Shown: positions 51,269 to 61,703 of the stretch, piece by piece
Layout: each line of letters begins with the position of its first letter
How positions within the stretch are numbered: the first letter of the stretch is position 1
Assembly: GCF_020509005.1 (NCBI RefSeq)
Contig: NC_063016.1
Location: 5,146,001-5,210,000 of the forward strand
Direction: 5' to 3'
DNA length: 64,000 bases
Origin: Fulvia fulva
Lineage: Eukaryota > Ascomycota > Dothideomycetes > Mycosphaerellales > Mycosphaerellaceae
Made by a program: the position numbers and the translations under genes
The notes under the pieces: generated by a model
What the model was told of the DNA's origin: nothing
Seen by the model: only the letters and a program-made list of their open reading frames with translations
Database searches by the model: none

Positions 51269-54184
51269 ATGTACGCCACGTCAAAGAGAAAGTCCACCGT
51301 GGACCGGCAAGATGAAAGATTGACCTGGAACTGGGATGCTTTGGAAGACAAGAAGATGCAGAACACACCTACACCCACACCACGGTCGATGACTTCGTTC
51401 TTTGACCCAGACCGCACCAGCCAAACTCCCCGAACGCTGAACGGAAATGGTCTCAAACGCTCAGGTGGTGGTTTCTCTATGCCTCCGAATCAGAACCACG
51501 CGAAGCGCATCAAAGTGGAGTGTACTTCACCAGAACCATATCATTTTCAGGGCAGGAGTCTCTCAGATGCGAAACCATTTGTCGAGCCTGCAAAGACACC
51601 TGCAGCGCCGAAGAAAAAGCCAGCAGGGCCATTCATTATTGATGACTCTGACGAGGAGTCCGATACCGAAAGCGGCCCTGCGCCTACTTCTGCCCCTGTC
51701 GCTCTTCCCGCCATTGTCAATACGTCGCGGCCTGCAACACCTCCTCGACCATCCGCACCACGCAACACCATGCCAGCATCGAAGTTGGAACAGCGTGCTG
51801 AGAGCAAGAGACTGCGAGAGGAAGCGCTGGCGAGGAGATTTGGCAGTCCAGCTGTCTGCGATCAGCGCCAGAACACCGTCAAGATCGAACGAATCGAACA
51901 GCCCGTGACTACAATGCTTGAATATGAGCCGATCGATCTTACGGTGGACGACTCGCCTAGTCCTATCAAGCCGACCAGACAGAGCACACGCCCGCCTCAG
52001 GAGACGACAAAGCCAGCTACGTTCCCTGCAAAGAGCCAACCAGTTTTACAACATGAGAGCCGCTCACAACGGCATAATCAGGAGACGCAGGGCGGCAAGG
52101 CGAATACTGGAGGCACTGGCCAAATCAATGCTGCGCAACTGCCATCCACAAAGTCCGACGTGACAAAGACAGCCTTGCAGCCGGCAAAAGCTTCACCCAC
52201 TTTGAAGCCCCAAGACGTAGCACCAGTGCCCGCTGGACCCAAGAAAGATCCTACCTTTGACGATTTGCGAGAAAGGTTGCGCGAGGCCGAGGTGAAGAGA
52301 AAGGAAGAACTTAAGAAACAAGAGGCCACACGTGCGGTAGCTATCGCCAGAGATGAGGTTGAAGATCGTCGAAGAGCTGAAGAGGAGCAGCTTAGAAAGA
52401 AAAGACTCGTTGAAGATGCTCGTAAAAAAGCCGCGGCAAGGCAAGAAGCCGCTGATCAAGCCCGTCGGGAAGCTGAGAAGCGACGTGTGCTTGAGCAAGA
52501 CGTTGAGCAGCGGGCTGCGCAGCTTGAGAAAGAGCGCAAGAAGCAGCTAGAAGAGCAGAACAGAATCTTCACGGAGAAGCGAAAAGCGGAAAGAGATGCC
52601 CAGGAACGGCTCCGCCAGCAGCAGCTTCAGAAGCAGAAGGAGGTGGAACAAGCCCAGCAGCAGAAATTGCGCGAAGCACGGATTCGTCGACAAAAAGAAC
52701 GCAATGCACAGATAGCTCAAGCCTCCCTCGAACCGACAGACACCCCCAGCCCTGGTCTTGAAGAGCAACGGACGACGCTGCCAGCGCCAGTGTCGTTGTC
52801 GCAGATCGCGAAGGACGCTGCGCGAGGCACTGGTAGTGTTATCAGCGCAAGCAATGCTATTGCAACATCTCCCTCCATGCAACCAAGGTCACTGCACAGT
52901 CTGCATCCTGGAGAGCTTAGCAGGCTGCAGGCCAACGCGAACGCAAGCAACGACCCTCCTGGACCTGTCGGTGAGATCGGCCAAGTCGACCTCAAGGTGG
53001 ATAAAATGAGAAACGACAATTTGGACTGGGCTGCCATTGCGCATTACCACAACAGTGCTACCAGCCAGGGGAGATCTGAAAGCTCTTTGCGGAGACGATA
53101 TCGCCAAGTTGCGAATGCTCTAAAAGAACACAGGATACCGTTTGAGCTGATCAAGAAAGCGAGGGACGGAGATGAAGCTGCTCGCGCGGACATCAATCGG
53201 CGTGTCACAGGAGGCACGATGCCGCGAGCAGAACCTCAAGCACCTGTGCTGCGTCTGAGCCATCATCAGCAGGCCCATCAGATGCCACCAGGTGACAGAG
53301 CGCTCCCGAGCGACAGCTTCATTCCATACCGCAACGTGTCGGTCAACCCTGCTGTTAGGCGCGACAGTCCCACGGAAGGACGTCAAACCACCGGAGGCAA
53401 GACGATCGATCAGAACTTCTTCTTCCACATGCTGGAGCAGAACCACAAAGCGTTTATCGAAATGGACGAAGATCCCGAATCGGAAGATGATGAGCCAGAA
53501 GACCGATTCTACTACGTCTACTCACTCAAGCGCAGGGACCTGCCTGCCGGCTCGGATCCCGACGACGTGGAAGAATGGCCAGCGATCCGTTGCGACGAAG
53601 CCTTTGACAACCTCGAAGATGCCAATTCTGCTGCATCCAAAGAGATTCTACGAATCTCGAATCACGAAGGAGCCCCGTTTCCAAATGTCACTGCAAGCAT
53701 GGACCTGGCGCAGGTGGTGAATCCCGACACCGGCATGCTCTCACTTGAACTACACGCTGGCGACGGCGGCATTGTCCAGATCGACGTCGAGAGAGAACGC
53801 CACACACGGCACGGCAAACAGAAGCTACCACCCGCTACGCTGTCCAGGACTATCTACCACGTCAAGCAACGTATCACAATCCGCGAGATAGTAGACGAGG
53901 CGCTTGGCACCGAAAGAGAGACAGTGAGGGAGAGTCTCGTAGGTGCCAGTCACACGGATCGTGACCAGGCAAACGATATTGCGATCAACCATTACGTTCA
54001 CGCAAACTACCGCTTCGAGGGCGGTACTCCGAACCTAAGCAAGCGCACTGAGGTGTGCAAGCCGCAGATTGAGGCGTGGAAGGACTCCCTTCTCGTGGAG
54101 CAGCTGTTCCATGCCGGGCCTGGGGATGCGCAAGTAGAGGTCTGGGTCGAGAAAGGCAAGGTGGCTGGGCCTAGAAATGTATGA
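51269..54184 (+). CDS. Large nuclear-type protein with coiled coil and Myb/SANT-like segment, function unknown
   Basis: ATG 51269 opens 971 aa; the frame extends upstream only through non-ATG codons and probable intron sequence. Residues 1-330 are disordered and Pro/Ser-rich, with PKKKPAG-type basic clusters and an acidic DDSDEESDTE patch (nuclear or SUMO-interacting flavour). A very long charged coiled coil, rich in RRAEEEQLRKK-like heptads, covers about 335-490. A segment near 595-635 (NLDWAAIAHYHNS, then SESSLRRRYRQVANAL) resembles a Myb/SANT helix set. A globular C-terminus (about 720-971) contains DEDPESEDDEPEDRFYYVYS and ends VEVWVEKGKVAG. I recognise no named family. A chromatin- or transcription-related role is inference. 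It sits 54 bp from the convergent membrane-protein gene, so the terminators must be closely packed or overlap. Confidence 0.85.
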   Translation: MYATSKRKSTVDRQDERLTWNWDALEDKKMQNTPTPTPRSMTSFFDPDRTSQTPRTLNGNGLKRSGGGFSMPPNQNHAKRIKVECTSPEPYHFQGRSLSDAKPFVEPAKTPAAPKKKPAGPFIIDDSDEESDTESGPAPTSAPVALPAIVNTSRPATPPRPSAPRNTMPASKLEQRAESKRLREEALARRFGSPAVCDQRQNTVKIERIEQPVTTMLEYEPIDLTVDDSPSPIKPTRQSTRPPQETTKPATFPAKSQPVLQHESRSQRHNQETQGGKANTGGTGQINAAQLPSTKSDVTKTALQPAKASPTLKPQDVAPVPAGPKKDPTFDDLRERLREAEVKRKEELKKQEATRAVAIARDEVEDRRRAEEEQLRKKRLVEDARKKAAARQEAADQARREAEKRRVLEQDVEQRAAQLEKERKKQLEEQNRIFTEKRKAERDAQERLRQQQLQKQKEVEQAQQQKLREARIRRQKERNAQIAQASLEPTDTPSPGLEEQRTTLPAPVSLSQIAKDAARGTGSVISASNAIATSPSMQPRSLHSLHPGELSRLQANANASNDPPGPVGEIGQVDLKVDKMRNDNLDWAAIAHYHNSATSQGRSESSLRRRYRQVANALKEHRIPFELIKKARDGDEAARADINRRVTGGTMPRAEPQAPVLRLSHHQQAHQMPPGDRALPSDSFIPYRNVSVNPAVRRDSPTEGRQTTGGKTIDQNFFFHMLEQNHKAFIEMDEDPESEDDEPEDRFYYVYSLKRRDLPAGSDPDDVEEWPAIRCDEAFDNLEDANSAASKEILRISNHEGAPFPNVTASMDLAQVVNPDTGMLSLELHAGDGGIVQIDVERERHTRHGKQKLPPATLSRTIYHVKQRITIREIVDEALGTERETVRESLVGASHTDRDQANDIAINHYVHANYRFEGGTPNLSKRTEVCKPQIEAWKDSLLVEQLFHAGPGDAQVEVWVEKGKVAGPRNV

Positions 54185-54239
54185 TATAGACAGACACGAT
54201 GAGACTCGACACCTAACTCGAGGTCCTACAATTCTTTTG

Positions 54240-56094
54240 TCACGAGTTCTGTGATCGATTATCACCTATACCCATTGTGTCAAGCTGGTCATAGTCGACC
54301 TTGTGTTCCGTCAAGTTGATCGTAACAGCTCCAAAACTTTTCGGTAAGGGATCGTGGCCGGTGTCGGAGTCGTCAATGTACCTGTCAATCCTGGCATTGT
54401 TTGTGGCGCGCAGGTAAGTCGAGTAGATGTTCGAGTAGCTTGCATCGTTGACGAGGAATGCGCGCATCCCCAGCGCCGAGCACAAAAGCGCGGCTAGCAA
54501 GCTGAGGCCGTACGGGATGAATAGGTCAGCACGCCGGTAGACGTACGTTATCGGCCAAGTCTCAATCTGGACAGGGACCTGGTCCGCTGTTGTAGAGTTC
54601 TTGCTGTGATCTCGTCAGTGTCAGAAAGATTCCAATGCCCACGTATACTTACATCAGTCCCGAATCGCTCAGCAGGCTCAATGTGAAATTTTGGAAGAGC
54701 TGTTCCAAGCCGACTTCCACAGCTTGCCCTGACGCCCAGTCGATCGATAACATGTCCCAGTTGGTACGAGTCCTGATGATGTAGCCATAGTGGCTACGAG
54801 TCGATTGACCCAGTAAAAGTCTTCCAAGTGCGCTCATCATTGCCAGGTAGGATAGCTCTTCAGGGTCTTTCTGCGAGAATGGGGCCCCTTCGCCGCCAGG
54901 TCCGAACACGCCGGAGGATACTGGATTGATCCACTTCGTGATCTCAACGTTACGAGTCTGGTTGGGGTAGCGGAAACTGAACTCGACCTCGTAGGTGGCG
55001 TTGTACAAAAGACACTCCGTAACGTTCACAACTGTGGCGGACCGAGTCGTGTTGTAGCTTGTAGAGAAGTTGAGAGTGTTGTTCCAGCCACCGATGTTGG
55101 TCATCACGAATATGCGTGCAGCGTCCGGAGAAGCCACGTCAACAGTCCTCGCAGAAACAGACGACGTGCTGGAGCTTTGGGCATAGTCGGACGGATCTCC
55201 TCCAGGGACCCAAGCGGCGAAATTCATGAAGTCGCCTGGTCCGCTAGTGAACCCATATCTGCCGGTGAGGTTTCTAATCACGGAATCATTGGCGCTGCTG
55301 CACCGCAGAGCAGGTCCATCAAAGTGGATGCCGTAGGTCTGGTTTTGAAAAGAAGAGGCCAGTTGCACGGGGGTCTGGGCAGATGCGGTATTGGTAAGGA
55401 GTCTCGTCAACCTTGCATCCTCGGATATCTCGTATGTGCCACCACCCGATGCTCTCATACCATAGTTTGTAAAGTTGTACACTGGCTGAGCGACCTGCAT
55501 CGGGGTTGTAGTTACGTTTTGTACGCCCTCTACGGAGAGTGCACCTGGCGTGACAACAGCGCTCAAGGGAAGGATCCTGTATAAAGTCAGAAGGCAACTT
55601 TCGCTAGCGCTTGATAACCCGTACCATGAGACCACTGCCATAAGGGTGAGGACCGGGTACCGCAGCCAGACAGTACTTTCGAACAGGCAGAACAGGTTGC
55701 CGAGGGCACTTGTGATAGTGTCAACATCCACGACCTTGAACGGAGACTCTCGAAGCCGCATCCATTGGTGCTGGATAAACGCAGCTCCCACGCAGATGGT
55801 GAAAGCCACCTTCACGGCGAACGCAAGACCGGTGCTGATGCGCGAGACCCAGGCTTGTGAGACCGATATGCTCGCCACTGGCTTTCCGTCCAAAGAGACA
55901 TAAGTGAAGTGCTGTGCGAGCGCTAACACGAGGCCCAGAGTCAAGGCAGACAGCATCGTCGCGGGAGCTTTCCAGCTCTTGCCGCGTCCATTTCGAGAAT
56001 CATGATGCTTGCGGGGATGCTGTTCTGGAATGTGATCTCTTGATACCTTAGCATAGCTGCCCTTCGCTGAACTTGAGTCGGACAGGTGCGCCAT
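54240..56094 (-). CDS. Fungal multi-pass membrane protein with N-glycosylated extracellular domain, two exons
   Basis: Exon 1 is 56094-54653; the intron 54652-54604 (GTAAGT...ACAG) is 49 nt and phase 2; exon 2 is 54603-54240. Product 601 aa. ATG 56094 was chosen because the longer frame begins only with TTG. There are four hydrophobic segments near the N-terminus (for example MLSALTLGLVLALAQHF, FAVKVAFTICVGAAF, YPVLTLMAVVSWYGL, LYRILPLSAVVTPGAL). A domain of about 350 residues with many N-x-S/T sites follows. A last helix is supplied by exon 2 (IPYGLSLLAALLCSALGM), then a short tail. Motifs such as FTYVSLDGKPV and ITPG/VTPGALSVE recur in a large uncharacterised ascomycete membrane family. A surface or vacuolar location is inferred. 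Its convergent neighbour ends only 55 bp away. Confidence 0.82.
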
Positions 56095-56823
56095 CGTCGA
56101 CTTCGTCTGGCAATCAAGGAGAGTGGAGTTGTCCAAAGTGTTGGCAGTGGCGGGTAGCGGCCATTTTCTGTGGCTGCGCCGCTGGCCCCCAAATGATCCT
56201 TCGAGATCTTCTTGCTCTGGCCATCTAGTGGAAATGTAGATCTCGGAGGGATCTCGTGGGACAGTGCGGATTATTGGTGCTTATTATGCACGCGGGTCGG
56301 GCTATGGTTCAGCTCATGCAGCCACGTCGACTCTGAACAAGATGGCTTGCGCCGTGTCTGGGAGGTCGCTTGTCGTCACCGAATTGCACCGATGGCCAGT
56401 GTCATTTAGGCTATGGTTAAGCCACGAAGAAGTATGGGAAATCGTTGCTAGCGACATACTTTGCATCGAGTGTGGACACAACATCGGAGGAAGAGTTGAA
56501 GTGGGAGAAACAGACCTGCAGTTTCATCTCGAAGATTCAGACCCACAGCCGTTGGCCCAGACCATACGGTTAGGGCAATGACATGATGCCGTTCTGCCTG
56601 ACATGAGGAAGCTCCTCCTCCCTCACAACTGTCGCGCCTTCTTCCCCTTGATTGCCCTCAGCCTAATGCTAAGGCATCAGACGAGAGGACTTTGTGCAGT
56701 GATTGTCTCGTTCATGGCAACAAAGTTTTTGAAGTTCCAAAGGCCACACAAGTGGCCTGAACACGATACTCCGACCGATCTGCATTCAAGACACAGAAGG
56801 TATCTTCACCTTCATGAGCCCGC
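56095..56823. other. Intergenic, no gene seen
   Basis: Promoter of the membrane-protein gene and terminator of the transporter gene, both minus strand. An ORF of 105 codons on the plus strand has no domain. Confidence 0.5.
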
Positions 56824-57944
56824 TCACACCATCTTCTCAGGTGTCTCTCCACCGCTCTTCCTTTCCAGCTCACAATCATGGCGGTCAGGTGAGCCAGTGT
56901 CAATACCCATGATCGCCCTGTCAGCTGGAAAGTACACGCCGTCAGTCGCCACGGGTCCTTCGCCAGTGAGCCACTGTTATACTGCGTTAGTCTTGGAAGT
57001 ACTTGATCATGTTGCAATGAACTGACCAGATACCAAAAGAACACCCCAACAAACAGTGCTCCACTAACAATATTCCCAACCAGCGCTGGAATCAAGCTCT
57101 TCCAAATATAAAACGTCGTCGAGATAGCCGGATCACCATGAAAATTCGCCGTGGGCACGAAGAACATATTTGCAACAACGTGGTCCAGCCCAAGATACAC
57201 AAAGGCAAAAGTCAGCCACCATATCGCCATCACCTTGGAGAAATACTCCCTTGCCATCATCGACAAGAAGCAAGCCATACAAACCAACCAATTGGCCCCT
57301 ATCCCACCGAGGAAGATCGCATGCCAGGTCGGTGTGACGACTTTGGAGGCGTTGAACGTGAAGACGGTTTGGGTGTAGGCTGGCGCGTTGAAGATTTCAC
57401 CGTAGCCGGTGATGAGGCCGACGATGAAGAGGGAGCCTGCCAGGTTGCCCCAGAAGGCTGTGTCAGAGTGTTAGCTGGGAGATCTGGAGCGTTGGAAATG
57501 GGGTGAACGTGCTGATGAACCAATGCTGCAGCATCTTGACCACGGAAATCCGTCGTTGCAGTGCGGCGATGGTGGTGAGCATGAAGGATCCAGTGCAGAG
57601 GTCTGTGCCTGTTACGATCACCATTGTGAGGCCGAAGGGGAAGATCTGTCTGTTGTCAGCATCTATACCCACCCATTTCGTCGTCCTTCACTCCAATTCT
57701 TGCTCACCAGTGCTCCAATAGTCCTAATGAGTCCCGGCGCATTCGTCGTAAACCACGGCGCAGTGTTCGTGCTAAGCAAAGCAGCACAAGCAAACGACAA
57801 GAACATGCCAGCCATCACTGACAACGTGAACACTTTATCAAGGCGCATGTTGGCCTTGGTAGAGCCAGCTCTGCCGCAGAGCTCGACGGTCTCCTTGGGT
57901 GTGTAGGCATTTGTGATGATGTTGGTGGGGTGTTGGGGTGGCAT
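56824..57944 (-). CDS. Formate/nitrite transporter (FNT family), four exons
   Basis: Exons 57944-57708, 57645-57513, 57457-57027 and 56973-56824 give 316 aa with consistent phases. Introns 1 and 3 are GT-AG (GTGAGC and GTCAGT donors). Intron 2 (57512-57458) fits only with a GC donor. Family features: an N-terminal PKETVELCGRAGSTKANM; helices TLSVMAGMFLSFACAALL, FGLTMVIVTGTDLCTGSFML and HWFITFWGNLAGSLFIVGL (across intron 2); GANWLVCMACFLSM; and LGLDHVVANMFFVP, the region that carries the pore histidine. FNT proteins form pentamers that pass formate, nitrite or similar small anions across the plasma membrane; NitA of Aspergillus is a nitrite member. The substrate here is not certain. No nitrate-assimilation genes are adjacent. 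The C-terminal tail (about 45 residues) is hydrophilic and cytosolic. Confidence 0.88.
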
Positions 57945-58792
57945 CTTGATGGAGGCTTCGGTAGAGCAATGCTTGAGACTGCAAGGTCGATCAAGATGCG
58001 ACCTACACTGAGCTCATAGAAGGATATGGGGTGCTACTATAGTCTGCAGCAGTGAATCGCTATGACGGCAGAGCGGCGGGGAGCAATCACAACAGCTCTA
58101 TGCTACTGGAGTGTATTGCGGGAGGATGTGAGCCTTACTTGTCCTGATAGCGGTAGGTATGGTTGCGGTATTGTAAGCTGTCGATCATAGTTGACTTGAG
58201 CGGCAGAAGACAACATCCGACTGCTGATTCACTTTTTGCTTGCGACGGCGTCGACTCTCTGCGATAATTCTGCATCGCGTTGTGCAATTGTATGAAGATA
58301 GCAGTGGCCCGGTCGAAAGTAATATGTCTCCTGTCCAATCGAACGATGGGCATCTTGCAGATATGCCTGCTGGCGTTAGCGAACGCCCTGAGAAGCTTGA
58401 TAGCGACCACAACGTGTAACCAGATTTCTTGGAAACACCTCAAGTCTGCACCTATCTTGAATAGTTAGTCTGTAGCAGATCTCTTAGGAAGTGGTACAAG
58501 GTCAGTGGGCAGCGATAGTGCCTTATCACATGCCAAGAGATAACAACTGCTTTTGGAAAGGCTTGGCGTCGATGACAGTCGTTGAAGGCGATGGTTTCTC
58601 CGACAAGAGACGCCCTGAAGTAGACGTTCATGTTATGTCCCGCATGATATCTGCAATAGAGTCGTGCTTTCAATGCTCCTTCCATCCATCTTTTGAACAA
58701 CCGGCAGTTCCAGTATTACATCTTGTCTCCATCGCCGTGCACTTTCATTCCCTCTGGACAACCTGCTCTTCACTTCACTGTATCGCCTGCCG
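57945..58792. other. Intergenic, no gene seen
   Basis: About 850 bp upstream of the transporter gene. Overlapping ORFs of 62-110 codons on both strands show no domain. Confidence 0.5.
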
Positions 58793-60455
58793 CTACAGGA
58801 ACTCACTTTCCGGGAGGCTATGAGCTGCCTGGAAGGCCTTGATCCCCCGCTTGTCCGCTTCGCTTAGCTGTGCCAGGTGCTCCGTGTCAGTCCAGTCTAC
58901 TAAGCCGGTTGGCCGATCCACAGGACCAGACTGGCCAACGACGCTGACGTTCAAGGCATGGTTGAACGCTCGAGGAGGCATCTTGTGGACACTCAGCAGT
59001 TTTGGGTTCACCACTACGTTCGCCTGCTTGTGCTAAAAGTCAGCCAGTGAACGCGTTAGATCCTCGTACTCGAACAGGAGACACAACGTACCATGCTTGA
59101 GCTATCTGCTGGATCCGGGACTTGGATGAGGTTGCGCAGGACACCGACATCGTGAGCAACATAGTCATTGGTCGGCCCTTGCTCCACAGTTCTGAGCAAA
59201 CCGTACAACGTAGCCTCGTCCACGCTGCTGGGTATGAGGACATGCAGAACCAATGCAGCGTGACGTATGCAGCCTATAGCCGGGTTGTAGCCGCGGTGCA
59301 AATCGCGATGATTCATCCATTTGTAAAAGTGTTGAGCGGTCTCCCATTGACTGGCACGGATGGCCACCCAGAATCTGGTGATGGCGAGGTCGAATGAAAG
59401 GAGGTGCCATCGAAGAGATAGACGTGATCGTGGCAGTCGACCCGCCTTGGCTTGCAGTCCAGATTCAAACATCAACCGGCTGCTGTATACCCAGTATGAT
59501 ATGATCATGGCGTAGTTGCGAGTGGTATCGTGAGGCGTATTGAGTTGCAAGTGATCAGCACGTTGTTTGAGTCTGATCAACGCCACGAACTTCCGCCACT
59601 CAAGCGCAAGCAGGAAAATGGTACTCGGCGCTGATCTCAGGCGTAAGGCCAGGTCCTTGTCACGGCGATGTAAGGTGATATCCAACACTCTGTAGAGCAG
59701 AGAGCATGTCTCGCTCCGTCTTCGCCGTGCATCTATTTTGAAGGCCTGGATTGATTTCGACTGTGACCGCATCTTGTATTGTAGACGTTTCCAATTTGAG
59801 AGGTTGACCTCTATCAGATACGATGTAAGCACGGGGAGGCAGAGTAAAAGCGCATTGAAAGTTGAGCATATCCCAGAGCGCTGACAAATCTCGACCAAGC
59901 ATGAGCACATGGCTTGTCCGGTTTTCCGTGTCGTTGATGCGTTGTGTTGAGGTGATGGCCACTCGCCAGTTGAGCTTTCTCACAAGGGTGCGAGTATACT
60001 CGACGCTCCCACGTCCGAACTCAGCCAGTATAGGCACCGACAAGCTGTGCAAGGTCGTGAATGCCGTCTCGATTTCCCACAGTCCTTGAAGGGCCACCAC
60101 AACGAGTGTGTTCTTTCGCTTGAAGAGTTCTGCGGCTTCTCCGCCGATCGCCTTGTTGACGGCCAGAATTTGCATGTGAATGAAATTTGTACGTGTGCGC
60201 GTCGCCTCCACATGCGTTGTATGTTCGAAAGTGTACAGCTGCTCCAGGAGCTGGTGTGTACTTCGTGTACTCGGGATCGAGGATATATCCATAGATTTGA
60301 TCTCTCAGTTCGCGTGGCAGGGGGGAATTGTCTCGAAGGGCTGGTGGTGGCGACTTCGACGGTGGCGCTGTGTTCTGCCCGATGTCGAGGCTGTGGGAGG
60401 TGGCAGTAGCACGGTCCGTGGTTCCCTCCATGTTGGGGGCTTCAGACCCGCTCAT
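58793..60455 (-). pseudogene. Frameshifted member of an ascomycete F-box/2EXR-like family (or gene with sequence errors)
   Basis: Starting from ATG 60455, the frame reads a Ser/Pro-rich lead, then LPRELRDQIYGYILDPEYTK, the opening of a lineage-rich fungal family resembling F-box/2EXR N-termini. Similarity then passes to another frame at about 60250-60280 (YTFEHTTHVEATRTR, then HMQILAVNKAIGGEAAELF). A third frame takes over near 59665, where QSVGYHLTSP meets a stop and the coding-like sequence resumes as DKDLALRLRSA and ISYWVYSSRLMFESGLQAKA. A normal last intron, 59091-59033 (GTACGT...TTTAG, phase 0), joins the final exon 59032-58793. Neither switch fits a sensible intron. Two indels in an otherwise well-preserved gene suggest recent inactivation or assembly errors. 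No RIP signature. The function of the family is unknown to me. Confidence 0.65.
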
Positions 60456-60752
60456 GGCGGTGTTGTGAAGTCGACTTGCCGCTGGAAGTGGTGATGGTGA
60501 CCGGGAGGACGAGGCGCCTTTGGCTAGCCCGAAATTGAGATGTCTCTTCAAAACGGCGTCAGCGTTTCAGGTGTTCGGCAAGAGCCGCGGAGGGGCATGT
60601 TCGACCACGATAGTGAATGCAGAAGTGAGGGTGCCCATATCATGTCATGATCTTACTACTTGCCATCCGCTTCGCAACGCCGCCCGCCTTGACGGGGGAA
60701 GATGGGTAGAGTCGGCGCGAAGCTATCACCACTGGCTCCCAGCAGAACCAAA

Positions 60753-60880
60753 ACGTCCCTCTTCAGTGCTACGAGCTTTCTTGATGGCCCTTCGACACCA
60801 CGCACACTGGCCTCAAAAGCAACAGCACGTCTCTCTTCCGTGCTACGAGCTTCATCGATGGCCCTTCGACATCACGCACA
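60753..60880. repeat. Imperfect tandem duplication, period 74 bp
   Basis: Units 60753-60806 and 60827-60880 (54 bp each, 20 bp between) share GTGCTACGAGCTT, GATGGCCCTTCGACA and CACGCACA with few mismatches. The second unit ends next to the stop codon of the minus-strand ORF at 60887. Confidence 0.85.
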
Positions 60881-60886
60881 TCATCC

Positions 60887-61609
60887 CTATCCCGCACCAG
60901 CCACAGTCCTACACTCCCAAATCACCAACCTCCCCTCCTCCTCCCCCTCCACATCACTCTCCAACCTCATCCACCCAAGCTCCGCCCCACTATTCTTTAC
61001 CACCCCCCTCGGCGCATCTCTCCGACAACAATTACACACACTCCTCAAAACCCCCTCGCCCCTCTTATCCAACGGCGCCCCCTCCGTCCAAAGATTCACG
61101 CACTCAGGTTGGAAATCCGGGAACGTCTCCCAGAAAGCCGCGAACCCATCTAATTGATACTGCAGACTGATGGTTCCAGCGCCGAGCGCCGGGCAGGAGA
61201 AGTCGCCGTGCAGGCCGGAGTAGGTGTAATTGGGCGCGATGTTGGCGGACCAGAAGTGGGGTGCGAGGTGGAGTATTGGTGGGTGTTGATTATGTGGAAG
61301 AAGCCGTGGATTATGGAGGAGCAGTGTTGGCGGATTGTGTCGTGGTTGGAGAGGGTGGGGGATGAGGGCTCTGGGGATGTTGGCATCCTTCGTGCTGTTT
61401 TGGTGGAGGATTGACAGGCGTGTGTGGCGCCTGTGTTTGTCGGGCATGTATGTATAGTGCGGTGGCGCGGCTATGAAGATGTGCGGGGAGAAACTGTGGA
61501 TGAGGTTCAGCTGCTCGCGTATGCACGGTAGCTGGGCTTCTATTGCGTCTTCTCGTGACGAAGTTATTTTTTTAATACTTTGCGCGCTAGCGATCGAGGC
61601 TGCATCCAC
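60887..61609 (-). CDS. Uncertain ORF, unknown protein
   Basis: Open for 240 codons, but the first in-frame ATG is at 61450 and the upstream part starts only with GTG at 61609, so a 5' exon may be missing. The first part reads REDAIEAQLPCIREQLNLIH and FSPHIFIAAPPHYTYMPDKH. A His/Pro-rich middle (about 70-115) looks like a wrong frame or an unspliced intron. The C-terminal 125 residues look protein-like (APHFWSANIAPNYTYSGLHG, CVNLWTEGAPLDKRGEGVLR, a CNCC cluster, WMRLESDVEGEEEG). The contrast suggests an intron or frameshift in the middle. I recognise no family. It lies 94 bp from the 3' end of the Tfb1 gene on the same strand. Confidence 0.4.
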   Translation of the reverse strand: MDAASIASAQSIKKITSSREDAIEAQLPCIREQLNLIHSFSPHIFIAAPPHYTYMPDKHRRHTRLSILHQNSTKDANIPRALIPHPLQPRHNPPTLLLHNPRLLPHNQHPPILHLAPHFWSANIAPNYTYSGLHGDFSCPALGAGTISLQYQLDGFAAFWETFPDFQPECVNLWTEGAPLDKRGEGVLRSVCNCCRRDAPRGVVKNSGAELGWMRLESDVEGEEEGRLVIWECRTVAGAG

Positions 61610-61703
61610 TCGTTTAGTAATCGGCAGTCAGTCGGAGAAGGCCTTGGCGAGGACCTGGGTGCGTGTTGTGCTTGCGAGGTGCCTCTTCAACGTCAGACTC
61701 AAC

